A DNA stretch of 64,000 nucleotides, from assembly GCA_964573105.1 (NCBI GenBank), contig CAZNIS010000006.1, positions 88,973 through 152,972 of the forward strand. The letters are read 5' to 3'. Below the pieces are notes generated by a model. The model ran no database searches. It worked only from the letters and a program-made list of their open reading frames with translations, and was not told where the DNA came from. The translations under genes were made by a program, and so were the position numbers. The DNA comes from CAKZSB01 sp964573105 (GTDB lineage: Bacteria > Pseudomonadota > Gammaproteobacteria > Granulosicoccales > Granulosicoccaceae). Below, piece by piece: positions 18,651 through 27,411 of the stretch; the stretch's first letter is position 1, and each line of letters begins with the position of its first letter.

Positions 18651-21164
18651 ATGACCCTGAATTCTGTCGCCGGCCTCTATCGCCGGATCGTGCTGGACCA
18701 CCCGGCAGTCATCATCGCGCTGTTGCTGGCGATACTGGCATTTTTCGCGCTGCAGGCGCGACATTTCGCCCTCGACGCCTCGGCCGATGCGCTGCTGCTC
18801 GAAGACGACAAGGATCTGCAGATCTATCGCGCCGCGCAGGCGCGCTACCAGTCGCAGGATCTGCTGGTGGTGACTTACACCCCGCAGGCCGACATGCTCG
18901 CCGACAGCACGCTCGATCAGCTGGCGGCGCTGCGGGCCGAACTGGTCGAGGTTGAATCGGTCGAATCGGCCTTCACGCTGCTCGATGTGCCGCTGATGAC
19001 AAGCGCCGATATCGAGCTTGCCGAGCTGACCGTGGATGTGCCCACACTGACCACCCACCGCGACTACGATCCGGAACGCGTAAAAGAAGAGATCGCCACC
19101 AGCCCGGTGTTTGGCGATCTGATCCTAAGCAGCGATGCCTCCACCACAGCACTGCTGCTGACCCTGACTGACGATGAACAACTGGGAGCGCTGCACGCCG
19201 AGCGCTCGGCACTGCGCATTCAGAGTCTCAATAGTGAGTTGGCAGCTGCCGACGCCGTGCGGCTCGATGAGGTTAACCAGCAGTACGATGCTGCACGCGC
19301 GCTCTTTGGCGAGCAGCGCCATAACGATATCGCCGCGATCCGCGCAATTCTTCAGAACTATCGCGATGATGCGACTTTGCATCTGGGCGGCGTGCCGATG
19401 GTGTCGGACGACATGATCAGCTACATCGGTCGCGATCTGGTGACCTTTGGGGCCGGGGTGGCGCTGTTCATCGTGATCATGCTGACGCTGATCTTTCGCC
19501 GCCTGCGCTGGGTGGCGCTGCCGCTTGCAAGCTGCGGCTTTGCCGGGCTGCTGATGCTCGGGCTGTTGGGTCTGGTCGGCTGGAAAGTCACCGTGATCTC
19601 GTCGAATTTCCTGTCATTGATGCTGATCATTACCCTGTCGATGAACATTCACCTGATCGTGCGCTTTCGCCAGTTGTGTCACGACAGGCCGGACGAATCG
19701 CACCGCGATCTGGTGCTGGAAACCACGCGACGGATGTTCTGGCCGTGTCTCTACACTGCGCTGACGACCATCATTGGATTCAGCTCGCTGGTGTTCAGCG
19801 GTATCAAGCCGGTGATGGATTTCGGCTGGATGATGTCGATTGGCCTCGGCGTGACATTTCTGACCTCGTTTTTACTTTTTCCGGCCCTGCTGATCTGGAT
19901 TGGACCGCGGTCGGACGATGCGATGGCCGATAAACCAGTGGCCGCCACAGCGATACTCGCGCGTTTCACCCAGCGCGGCGGCGGTCTGGTTCTGGGGCTG
20001 GCGCTGATCATTGCGGTGCTGAGCGCGATCGGCATTTCGCGGCTGCAGGTCGAGAACAGTTTTATCAATTACTTTCGCGATCACACCGAAATCTATCAGG
20101 GCATGAAGCTGATCGATGAGCAGCTCGGCGGCACCACGCCGCTGGAGATACTGCTCGACGTCAGCGAAGACGAGGACGATGAGTGTGCCGACACCACCGG
20201 GATGACCGAAGACGAGCTGGAATACTGTGAGGAGATGGAATTTCTGCAGGAGGATAAATCGGCTGCGGATCTGTGGTTCACGCCGTTCAAGATCGAGCGC
20301 ATCAATCAGGTGCACGATTATCTGGATTCATTGCCCGAGGTGGGCAAGGTGCTGTCGCTGTCGTCGATACTGCGCACCGGCGAGCTGATCAACGACAACC
20401 AGCCCTTTACGCCGTTTGAACTGGGTGTTCTGTACAAGCGCATACCCGATGACATCCGCGAGCGGATGATCGAACCCTATATCTCGATCGATGAAAACGA
20501 AGCCCGCATCGCGCTGCGCATCCTCGACTCGCAGCCCGATTTGCGGCGCGCCGAGCTGCTGGCAAAAATCCGCAGCGATCTGCAAAACGAGCTGCAGATA
20601 CCCGAGGACAAAGCGAGTATCAGCGGCATACTGGTGCTCTACAACAACATGCTGCAAAGCCTGTTTCAGTCACAGATTCAGACCGTCGGTGCCGTGCTGC
20701 TTGGCATCGCCATCATGTTCATGATTCTGTTTCGCTCGCTATCGCTGGCGGTGATTGGCATTGTGCCAAATGCGCTGGCTGCGGCACTTGTCATGGGGAT
20801 TATGGGGCTTGCCGGCATTCCGCTGGACATGATGACGATCACCATCGCCACCATCACCATCGGCATCGCGGTGGACAACAGCATCCACTACATTTACCGG
20901 TTCAGAGAGGAATTCCCGAAAACCGGCAACTACCACGCGACGATGGATGTCTGCCACGCGAACATCGGGCGCGCGGTGCTCTACACCTCGCTGACGATCA
21001 TTTTCGGGTTTTCGATCCTGGTGTTCTCGAACTTCATCCCGACCATCCTGTTCGGCCTGCTGACGGCACTGGCGATGTTCGTGGCACTGCTGGCGGTGCT
21101 GACACTGCTGCCGCGGCTTATCGTGTTGTTAAAGCCGTTCGGCCCCGAGCGCATGGCGGCCTGA
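18651..21164 (+). CDS. MMPL/RND-family exporter
   Basis: 837 residues with a duplicated RND layout: one N-terminal helix, a periplasmic domain, a five-helix bundle (about residues 260-430), a second periplasmic domain and a C-terminal bundle (about 680-830). It resembles the MMPL subgroup of RND proteins (SSD-like, hopanoid/lipid type) more than drug AcrB pumps. The second periplasmic domain starts with an unusually acidic stretch at about residues 502-537 (SEDEDDEC, MTEDELEYCEEMEFLQEDK) with two Cys that could pair. No partner adaptor or outer-membrane gene is adjacent. The substrate is unknown, and a lipid is plausible. Confidence 0.88.
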   Translation: MTLNSVAGLYRRIVLDHPAVIIALLLAILAFFALQARHFALDASADALLLEDDKDLQIYRAAQARYQSQDLLVVTYTPQADMLADSTLDQLAALRAELVEVESVESAFTLLDVPLMTSADIELAELTVDVPTLTTHRDYDPERVKEEIATSPVFGDLILSSDASTTALLLTLTDDEQLGALHAERSALRIQSLNSELAAADAVRLDEVNQQYDAARALFGEQRHNDIAAIRAILQNYRDDATLHLGGVPMVSDDMISYIGRDLVTFGAGVALFIVIMLTLIFRRLRWVALPLASCGFAGLLMLGLLGLVGWKVTVISSNFLSLMLIITLSMNIHLIVRFRQLCHDRPDESHRDLVLETTRRMFWPCLYTALTTIIGFSSLVFSGIKPVMDFGWMMSIGLGVTFLTSFLLFPALLIWIGPRSDDAMADKPVAATAILARFTQRGGGLVLGLALIIAVLSAIGISRLQVENSFINYFRDHTEIYQGMKLIDEQLGGTTPLEILLDVSEDEDDECADTTGMTEDELEYCEEMEFLQEDKSAADLWFTPFKIERINQVHDYLDSLPEVGKVLSLSSILRTGELINDNQPFTPFELGVLYKRIPDDIRERMIEPYISIDENEARIALRILDSQPDLRRAELLAKIRSDLQNELQIPEDKASISGILVLYNNMLQSLFQSQIQTVGAVLLGIAIMFMILFRSLSLAVIGIVPNALAAALVMGIMGLAGIPLDMMTITIATITIGIAVDNSIHYIYRFREEFPKTGNYHATMDVCHANIGRAVLYTSLTIIFGFSILVFSNFIPTILFGLLTALAMFVALLAVLTLLPRLIVLLKPFGPERMAA

Positions 21165-21193
21165 ACGCGGCGCCGGGTGCGTGTTTTGGCAAT

Positions 21194-21209
21194 GTAAACG
21201 GCTTGTAAA
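21194..21209 (+). promoter_or_regulatory. CpxR box upstream of cpxR
   Basis: Two direct GTAAA half-sites, 21194-21198 and 21205-21209, separated by six bases. This matches the CpxR consensus GTAAA-N(4-8)-GTAAA. The site sits 92 bases before the ATG of cpxR, where autoregulation is expected. It is strong support for naming the downstream two-component pair CpxRA. Confidence 0.75.
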
Positions 21210-21300
21210 CGCACTAGCCAGAAGAAATATCGGTCGCTACCTTGTGGCGTTGTGATTGCCCCATATTGTCTACCGAATACCAGCGCCGACCGCGACAACC

Positions 21301-21993
21301 ATGCACCGAATCCTGCTAGCCGACGACGATCAGGTTCTGTCTGACCTGCTGACCGAGTACCTGAAAAGCCAGAACCTCGAGGTCGAACAAGTGATGGATG
21401 GCCGCGCCGCGGTGGATGCACTGCGGGATGACATCGATCTGGTGGTGCTGGATGTCATGATGCCGGTGCTCGACGGCTTTGCCGCACTGCGCGAGATCCG
21501 CGCCAAAAGCAAGGTGCCAGTGCTGATGCTGACCGCGCGGGGCGAAGACGTTGATCGCATTGTCGGGCTCGAGATGGGGGCTGACGACTATCTGCCCAAA
21601 CCCTGTAATCCACGCGAACTGCTGGCCCGAATCCGCGCCATCCTGCGGCGCAGTGAAGTCGCCACCACGGCCGGATCCGATGCCCTCGAAGTGGGCAATC
21701 TGGCGCTGCGCAACAGCGATCGCACGGTCACGCTGGGCGGCGAGCCGGTCCAGCTCACGGTAGCCGAATTCAATATGCTCGAAGCGCTGATGTCAGCCGC
21801 TGGCAGTATTGTGACCAAAGAAGAACTGACCGAAAAAGGTTTGGCACGCAAACTGGAACTCTACGACCGCAGCGTCGACATGCATATCAGCAATCTGCGG
21901 CGCAAACTGGGCCAGTCGCAAGGTGGTGAACAGCTGATTCGGACGGTGCGTGGGATCGGCTATATGATCGGCGCCGATGAAGACAGCGCCTAG
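21301..21993 (+). CDS. cpxR: response regulator, CpxR-like
   Basis: About 230 residues from the ATG at 21301. The receiver domain carries the acidic pocket DDD (residues 8-10), phospho-acceptor Asp51 in VVLDVMMP, and Lys100 in YLPKP. The C-terminal OmpR-type winged helix includes DMHISNLRRKLG and IRTVRGIGYMI. MLTARGEDVDRIVGLEMGAD follows the CpxR pattern closely. It is preceded by a CpxR box and followed after 28 bases by the histidine kinase. The likely role is envelope-stress control. Confidence 0.92.
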   Translation: MHRILLADDDQVLSDLLTEYLKSQNLEVEQVMDGRAAVDALRDDIDLVVLDVMMPVLDGFAALREIRAKSKVPVLMLTARGEDVDRIVGLEMGADDYLPKPCNPRELLARIRAILRRSEVATTAGSDALEVGNLALRNSDRTVTLGGEPVQLTVAEFNMLEALMSAAGSIVTKEELTEKGLARKLELYDRSVDMHISNLRRKLGQSQGGEQLIRTVRGIGYMIGADEDSA

Positions 21994-22021
21994 CAGGGCT
22001 GCGCGGATATCTGGTAGCTGA

Positions 22022-23419
22022 ATGTATCGCTTATTCTGGAAAATCTTCTTTCTGTTCTGGATCGTCAACGGCGTGTTGTTCAGCGCCGGGGTGTCGCTCG
22101 CGCACCTGTTCAGTGATCGCATGGAGCAGCAGCGCCACCGCAGCTTTCCAATCGCACAGATCGCGGAAAACGCGATCTATGCGCACGAGGTGGGCAAGAT
22201 GTCGCGCTTTTTGCGCCGCGCGCGGCACAGGCTCGGTGTCGAGGCCTGGCTGCTCGACCTGAATGGCACACTGCTGGGGCCCGAGCGCATCGCACCGCGC
22301 ATGCCTCAGGTGGACACCTTCCCAACCTACATCAAGCCGTCCGAGGCGACCGGCAATCGCCATGTGCACAGCATAGAGCTGGAGGCTGAGGATGGCCGCC
22401 GCTATCACTTTATCGCCGCCTACGATGTGCGTCCGCCGAAGGACAACATGCCGAGCCCGTTCCAGCGACTGATGTTTTTTCTGGTCGCGATCGCAGCCAC
22501 CAGCCTGTTGATCGCCGGTTTCATCACCCGCCCGCTGCGTCGCTTGCAGCGCGCCGTTAGGCGCTTTGCCAGTGGCGAACTCGACACTCGCGTCAACGGC
22601 GTGGTGTCCTGCCGCAAGGATGTCGTCGGCGAACTCGGGCGCGAATTCAACTCGATGGCCGAGCGACTCGATTCCACGATTGAAGCGCAGCGTCGGCTGA
22701 TGCGCGACATCTCACACGAGTTGCGCACACCGCTGGCGCGAATGCAGGTGGCGGCAACACTTGCCGAGGACATCAGCGAGGGTGCCGAGCAACCGCTGCA
22801 GCGCATTCACACAGAAATCCAGCGCCTCGATGCGCTGATCGGGCAGGTGATGGCGCTGGCCAAACTGGAAAGCGGCACCGAGAAGCTCGAAACCGAGCCA
22901 TTTGATTTACCGCATATGCTCGCGCAGCTGGCTGCCGATGCCGAGTTCGAATTTGCCGGCGACGGCAAATCGGTCGAAGTGAAGGCGCCGCAGCCGATTG
23001 TGCTGGATGGCAACCGCATGCAGCTGCGCAGTGCAGTGGAAAACGTGCTGCGCAACGCGATGCGCCATACACCGAATGACACCCCCGTCACCATCGCGGC
23101 CAGCCGGCATGGCGATGAGGTCGACATCACCGTGCGCGATCGCGGGCCGGGCGTGCCCGAGGCCAACCTTCAGCGTGTATTTGATGCGTTTTTCCGCTGT
23201 GAAGACGCGCGCGATTGCGACAGCGGTGGCCACGGTGTGGGGCTTGCCATCACCCGAGGTGTAGTGATGGCACACAATGGCTCGATCACGGCCGACAACC
23301 ACCCCGAATCCGGGCTGATCGTGCGAATCACTATCCCGATGCAGTACGAGCGCAGCACCGCCAGCCGCGTGCAAGCTGCGGACGTCAGCCTGCCGATACC
23401 GTCTGGCAAGCCCGCCTGA
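22022..23419 (+). CDS. cpxA: sensor histidine kinase, CpxA-like
   Basis: 465 residues. A membrane helix at about 5-27, a periplasmic sensor of about 120 residues and a second helix at about 155-175 are followed by HAMP. The dimerisation domain has the phospho-acceptor His in RDISHELRTPLARMQ (near 230). The ATPase has the N-box NVLRNAMRHTP, DRGPGVP and GHGVGLAITRG. It is co-transcribed with cpxR. The order and topology are those of CpxA, and the domain sequence fits envelope-stress sensing. Confidence 0.9.
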   Translation: MYRLFWKIFFLFWIVNGVLFSAGVSLAHLFSDRMEQQRHRSFPIAQIAENAIYAHEVGKMSRFLRRARHRLGVEAWLLDLNGTLLGPERIAPRMPQVDTFPTYIKPSEATGNRHVHSIELEAEDGRRYHFIAAYDVRPPKDNMPSPFQRLMFFLVAIAATSLLIAGFITRPLRRLQRAVRRFASGELDTRVNGVVSCRKDVVGELGREFNSMAERLDSTIEAQRRLMRDISHELRTPLARMQVAATLAEDISEGAEQPLQRIHTEIQRLDALIGQVMALAKLESGTEKLETEPFDLPHMLAQLAADAEFEFAGDGKSVEVKAPQPIVLDGNRMQLRSAVENVLRNAMRHTPNDTPVTIAASRHGDEVDITVRDRGPGVPEANLQRVFDAFFRCEDARDCDSGGHGVGLAITRGVVMAHNGSITADNHPESGLIVRITIPMQYERSTASRVQAADVSLPIPSGKPA

Positions 23420-23513
23420 TCGCGGGCCGTTTGGTATCGTTGATGACGTGTCAGCGCGAAGTTCGCCGGCGCCATGTACACTCAACAGATACGAACCGGC
23501 TGAAGTTATCACC

Positions 23514-24671
23514 TTGAATACCCGATCCGGCGCTGCTGCCGGCCACCGCTGTCGTCATCTGCTATTGCTTGTCACCATGACACTGATGGGTGTCGGCTGC
23601 GACTGGTTTCGCGATCGCGAACCGGGCATTGGCGATCCGGTCAGCTGGCGCGATATACCGGGCTTCGCGTCTGACGATTTGCTGCAAAGCTGGCCTGCAA
23701 TGCAGTCACAGTGTCCGCGTATGGCGGGCAAGGGTGGGCGCTGGCCGCAATTGTGCGAGATCGTACAGAGCATGACGGAACCTACCGCCGGCCAGTTGCG
23801 CGACTTCTACCAAACGCACTTTCGCGCCCACCGGGTGCACGGTCTGAATAACAATCTCAGCGGCTTGATCACCGGCTACTACGAGCCGATTTTGCGCGGC
23901 AGCCGCACCCCGAATGAGCAGTTTCGTTTTCCGGTTTACGCACCCCCTGAAGACATGATCACGGTTGATCTTGCCGAGTTGTATCCACAGTTAAAGGGTA
24001 TGCGGCTGCGCGGCAGGCTGGTGGGTGATCGGCTGGTGCCCTACTGGTCACGCGCCGAAATCGATACCGGCGACGCGCCCTTGCGCGGCCAGGAGATTTT
24101 GTGGCTGGACGATCCGCACGACTCGTTCTTCGCGCAAATTCAGGGCTCGGCGCGGGTCTCACTCGCCGATGGCGGCGAGGTGGGGATTGGCTATGCCAAT
24201 CAGAACGGCCACCCGTATTTTGCGGTTGGCAAAAAGCTTGTCGAGATGGGTGAACTTGAACTGGCCGATGTCAGCCTGTTCACCATACGAGCCTGGCTGC
24301 GAGACAATCCCGATCGCGCCGACAGCGTATTGAATGCCAACCCCAGCTATGTTTTTTTTGAGCTGCGCGAGCAAGTGGACGATGGACCACGCGGCTCGCT
24401 GAATGTACCGCTGACCGCCGGCCGCAGTCTCGCCGTCGATCGCAACGTTATACCTCTGGGCTCACCTGTCTGGATTGACACCACCTTGCCGGACGGGTCG
24501 ACCTATCAGCGTATGATGATGGCGCAGGATACCGGCGGGGCGATCAGCGGACCAGTGCGCGCCGACGTATTTTTTGGTGCCGGAGAGCACGCCGAGCAAC
24601 TCGCCGGCGAGATGAAACAATCGGGTAGTTTATATGTACTACTGCCGTTGGATGGACAACAGAATGAGTAG
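23514..24671 (+). CDS. mltA: membrane-bound lytic murein transglycosylase A
   Basis: About 385 residues. A lipoprotein signal with lipobox MGVGC precedes an MltA barrel (GLITGYYEPILRGSR) and the C-terminal 3D domain with MMMAQDTGGAI and GPVRADVFFG, which carries the catalytic Asp. It cleaves peptidoglycan glycan strands with 1,6-anhydro product at the outer membrane. The start is uncertain: no ATG fits. TTG 23514 gives a signal of usual length, while GTG 23448 would add about 22 residues. Confidence 0.9.
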   Translation: MNTRSGAAAGHRCRHLLLLVTMTLMGVGCDWFRDREPGIGDPVSWRDIPGFASDDLLQSWPAMQSQCPRMAGKGGRWPQLCEIVQSMTEPTAGQLRDFYQTHFRAHRVHGLNNNLSGLITGYYEPILRGSRTPNEQFRFPVYAPPEDMITVDLAELYPQLKGMRLRGRLVGDRLVPYWSRAEIDTGDAPLRGQEILWLDDPHDSFFAQIQGSARVSLADGGEVGIGYANQNGHPYFAVGKKLVEMGELELADVSLFTIRAWLRDNPDRADSVLNANPSYVFFELREQVDDGPRGSLNVPLTAGRSLAVDRNVIPLGSPVWIDTTLPDGSTYQRMMMAQDTGGAISGPVRADVFFGAGEHAEQLAGEMKQSGSLYVLLPLDGQQNE

Positions 24672-24700
24672 CCAACTTTTAACTTCAGGCAGCCAGCCAC

Positions 24701-25798
24701 ATGGCTAACCAGCAGGCGCCACCAGAGCTTGATGAAGTATTCAGGCGTTTCAAAGGCTTTCTTGGTGGGCGGCAGACGAAACGGCGCAACTGGTTTCCAT
24801 TGTTGCTGGTGGCAGCCGGTTTTTTCTGGGTAATTACTGAACAGGAGTCCACACTGATGGGCGATACCAATATTCTCGAATCGATGAATCTCGCGGTATG
24901 GATTGGCGGTGCGATACTGCTGATCTTCATTCTGCGTTCGATCATCCGCATCGTGCCGCAAAACGAAGCGCTGGTGATCGAACGGCTGGGCCGCTACAAC
25001 CGAACCCTGCTGGCCGGTATGCACTTTCTGGTGCCGTTTATCGAGCGCGCAGCTTACAAACACTCGCTAAAAGAATTTGCTGTCGACGTCCCATCGCAGC
25101 AGGCGATCACGCGCGACAACGTCGCGCTGGGCATCGATGGCGTGTTGTACATCAAGATCATGGATCCGCGGGCCGCCTCCTATGGAGTTGAAAATCTGCG
25201 CTTTGCGATCACTCAGCTCGCCCAGACATCCATGCGCGCCGAGATCGGTAAACTCTCACTCGACGATACCTTCGAATCCCGCGAGAATATCAACGCGCGC
25301 GTCACGCAGGCGATCGATGAGGCATCAGAAGTGTGGGGCACCAAGGTACTGCGCTACGAAGTTAAAGACATCACGCCGCCGGCCACCATCCTCGAAGAGA
25401 TGGAAAAGCAAATGGGGGCAGAGCGTGAGCGACGCGTGGCAGTAACGACCTCTGAAGGGTATCGTCAGGCACAAATCAACCGCGCAGAGGGTGATCGGCA
25501 GGCGCAGGTACTGCGCGCCCAGGGTACCGCCGAATCGCTGACCATCGAGGCCGGTGCGCGGGCCGAGGCGATTCGCCAGATCTCTGCTGCGATCAACGAA
25601 GATGGCGGTACCGCAGCTGTCGCACAGCAATTGTCCGAACAATACATTACCGCGTTTGAAAAACTGGCGCGCGATGGCACCGTGGCACTGATTCCGGGTG
25701 ACAGCAGCGACATCGCCTCAACGGTCGGCAAAGCGTTTTCGGCATTTGACGTACTCAAGCAACAGGCCGAAGTCGCCAAGAACAATCGGGGGGGCTAG
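24701..25798 (+). CDS. SPFH/band-7 membrane protein (QmcA/stomatin-like)
   Basis: 365 residues. A cytoplasmic N-terminus and two hydrophobic segments (about 25-45 and 60-85) are followed by an SPFH domain (IIRIVPQNEALVIERLGRY, LKEFAVDVPSQQAITRDNV) and a long Ala/Glu/Gln-rich coiled coil (GYRQAQINRAEGDRQAQVLR). It resembles QmcA and paraslipins, which build membrane scaffolds and affect protease access. NfeD follows after two bases, the classical SPFH-NfeD pair. Confidence 0.92.
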   Translation: MANQQAPPELDEVFRRFKGFLGGRQTKRRNWFPLLLVAAGFFWVITEQESTLMGDTNILESMNLAVWIGGAILLIFILRSIIRIVPQNEALVIERLGRYNRTLLAGMHFLVPFIERAAYKHSLKEFAVDVPSQQAITRDNVALGIDGVLYIKIMDPRAASYGVENLRFAITQLAQTSMRAEIGKLSLDDTFESRENINARVTQAIDEASEVWGTKVLRYEVKDITPPATILEEMEKQMGAERERRVAVTTSEGYRQAQINRAEGDRQAQVLRAQGTAESLTIEAGARAEAIRQISAAINEDGGTAAVAQQLSEQYITAFEKLARDGTVALIPGDSSDIASTVGKAFSAFDVLKQQAEVAKNNRGG

Positions 25799-25800
25799 CA

Positions 25801-26262
25801 GTGGCCACCTTATCGCCGTTTCTCTTTTTTCTGATCCTCGGTGTCGCGCTGCTGGCGCTGGAACTGGTGATCTTTCAGTTTTCAAGCTTTTGGCTTTTTT
25901 TCATTGGCATCGGTTCACTGGTGGCTGCACTGTGGGCATGGCTGGCGCCGGGCAGTGGCCTGCCGACCTTGCTGGCCGTATTCGTGATCGCAAGCGTCGC
26001 TGTCACAGCGCTGCTGCTGCAGCCGCTGCGGCGCTGGCAGTCGCAACCGACCGGGCTTGAGGACAACAATGCCATCGGTCAGCGAGTGAAGGTGATCAGT
26101 ACGATTAGTCCGGGCCAGCCAGGCAAGGTGTTTTGGTCCGGCAGCGACTGGCCGGCCGATCTGGCAGACGGAGAACAGCAGAGCCTTGCCGCCGGCAGTC
26201 ACGCCACGGTGGTGAAGGTCAGCGGCATTCGATTGCTGGTGTCTGCAGGCACCGGCGGCTAG
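25801..26262 (+). CDS. NfeD-family membrane protein
   Basis: 153 residues from a GTG two bases after the SPFH gene's stop. Three membrane segments occupy about residues 5-75, and a C-terminal OB-fold soluble domain follows (GQRVKVISTISPGQPGKVFWSGSDW). It is the short NfeD form without a serine-protease domain. It partners the SPFH protein in membrane-quality or lipid-domain functions. Confidence 0.9.
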   Translation: MATLSPFLFFLILGVALLALELVIFQFSSFWLFFIGIGSLVAALWAWLAPGSGLPTLLAVFVIASVAVTALLLQPLRRWQSQPTGLEDNNAIGQRVKVISTISPGQPGKVFWSGSDWPADLADGEQQSLAAGSHATVVKVSGIRLLVSAGTGG

Positions 26263-26322
26263 CACGTTTGGCATTCATTCGGCCGACTTCAGCTATCGTC
26301 TACTCGCAGGTTTCCATCGTTC

Positions 26323-26505
26323 GTGTCCCGTAGCAAAGCACCGGCTGACAAAGCCGTCACGCTGATCACGATGGAGGATGTCGTGTGTGCCGCCGGCGTG
26401 TCGCGCATGACGGTGTCGCGCGCGTTGCGAAGCGACGGGCCAGTCTCAGACGAGACGCGCCACGGCAAGTTTGAGATGCTTCACGGCATCGATCTGGCCA
26501 TGTAG
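26323..26505 (+). pseudogene. 5' remnant of LacI-family regulator
   Basis: A 60-residue frame from a GTG at 26323. The middle (VTLITMEDVVCAAGVSRMTVSRALRSDGPVSDETR) is the helix-turn-helix and hinge start of a LacI-family repressor, most like gluconate-operon regulators. Similarity ends after the HTH and a TAG stops the frame at 26503. The effector-binding domain of about 270 residues is gone. The frame continues in register into the permease remnant, so one deletion probably joined the two genes. Confidence 0.75.
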
Positions 26506-26640
26506 GATGCCGGGTTCATTGTGCAGCGGGGTGTGATCATGGCAACCGGTGTGTTACTCGCGATACCACCAAACATCGTCACTCTGTTTGCGTCGCGTCA
26601 GATTTTCACAGGCTTGACCGCCGGTGCGGTAAAGAGCTGA
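26506..26640 (+). pseudogene. 3' remnant of carbohydrate ABC permease
   Basis: Directly after the TAG, in the same frame, come about 44 codons ending in VIMATGVLLAIPPNIV...FTGLTAGAVKS and a TGA at 26638. This is the last transmembrane helix and the conserved C-terminal tail (GLTAGAVKG) of MalG-type sugar ABC permeases. Everything upstream of this helix is missing. No start or ribosome-binding site supports expression. Confidence 0.7.
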
Positions 26641-26645
26641 CCGGC

Positions 26646-27362
26646 ATGTGGGAATGGCTGGCCCAGCCGTTGATGGTAGAGCGCGTGCATCAGATCACCG
26701 AGGCGCAGCAGTGGCACGCCAGGCTAATGTTTATCGCCTGGGGCATACTGGCACCGGTCGCAGTGCTGGTCGCGCGCTTTTTCAAGGTGCTGCCGAGACA
26801 AGACTGGCCGCACACACTGGATAGTCAGGTCTGGTGGCGCTCACACTGGATCGGCCAAACTCTGGTATTTCTTTTTACCCTGCTGGCGCTAACACTGGTC
26901 TTCTCGCTTGAACTGCAAAGTGGCCATGCACGTATCGGTTATGTCGTGTTGTCGCTTGCGACAGTCCAGATAGCACTCGGATATTTTCGCGGCAGCAAAG
27001 GTGGGCCGACAGACCCGCAGGCAAACGGCGATTTGGCCGGTGATCACTATGACATGAGTCTGCGCCGCCGGGTATTCGAACACCTGCACAAGGGCCTGGG
27101 TTACGGGCTGTTGTTATTATCGATGGCCACGATTGTCCTGGGACTTTGGCACGTCAATGCACCGCGCTGGATGTGGATCACCATCACTGGCTGGTGGTGT
27201 TTGCTGGCAGTGGTGTTTGTGGTGTTGCAGCGCCGTGGGCTTGCAATTGATACTTATCAGGCGATCTGGGGGCCGAACTCCGAACACCCGGGCAACAACC
27301 GACCATCCTCCGGTTGGGGCATGCGCCGATTGTCCAGCAAGACCACACGGCCCGTACAATAG
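26646..27362 (+). CDS. cytochrome b561-domain membrane protein
   Basis: 238 residues with five or so membrane helices and well-placed histidines: WHARLMFIAWGI, SHWIGQTLVF, GHARIGYVVLS and FEHLHKGLGYGLLLLS. These fit a b561-type di-haem transmembrane electron carrier. GYFRGSKGGPTDP is a conserved loop of this subgroup. The physiological partner is unknown. It lies next to a sugar-lactone gene and six bases after the permease remnant; whether it belongs to that locus is unclear. Confidence 0.8.
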   Translation: MWEWLAQPLMVERVHQITEAQQWHARLMFIAWGILAPVAVLVARFFKVLPRQDWPHTLDSQVWWRSHWIGQTLVFLFTLLALTLVFSLELQSGHARIGYVVLSLATVQIALGYFRGSKGGPTDPQANGDLAGDHYDMSLRRRVFEHLHKGLGYGLLLLSMATIVLGLWHVNAPRWMWITITGWWCLLAVVFVVLQRRGLAIDTYQAIWGPNSEHPGNNRPSSGWGMRRLSSKTTRPVQ

Positions 27363-27411
27363 TGCCGGCAACTGCAAATTCGAAAACCTGTCATGCAAAC
27401 GGGGGTAAACC

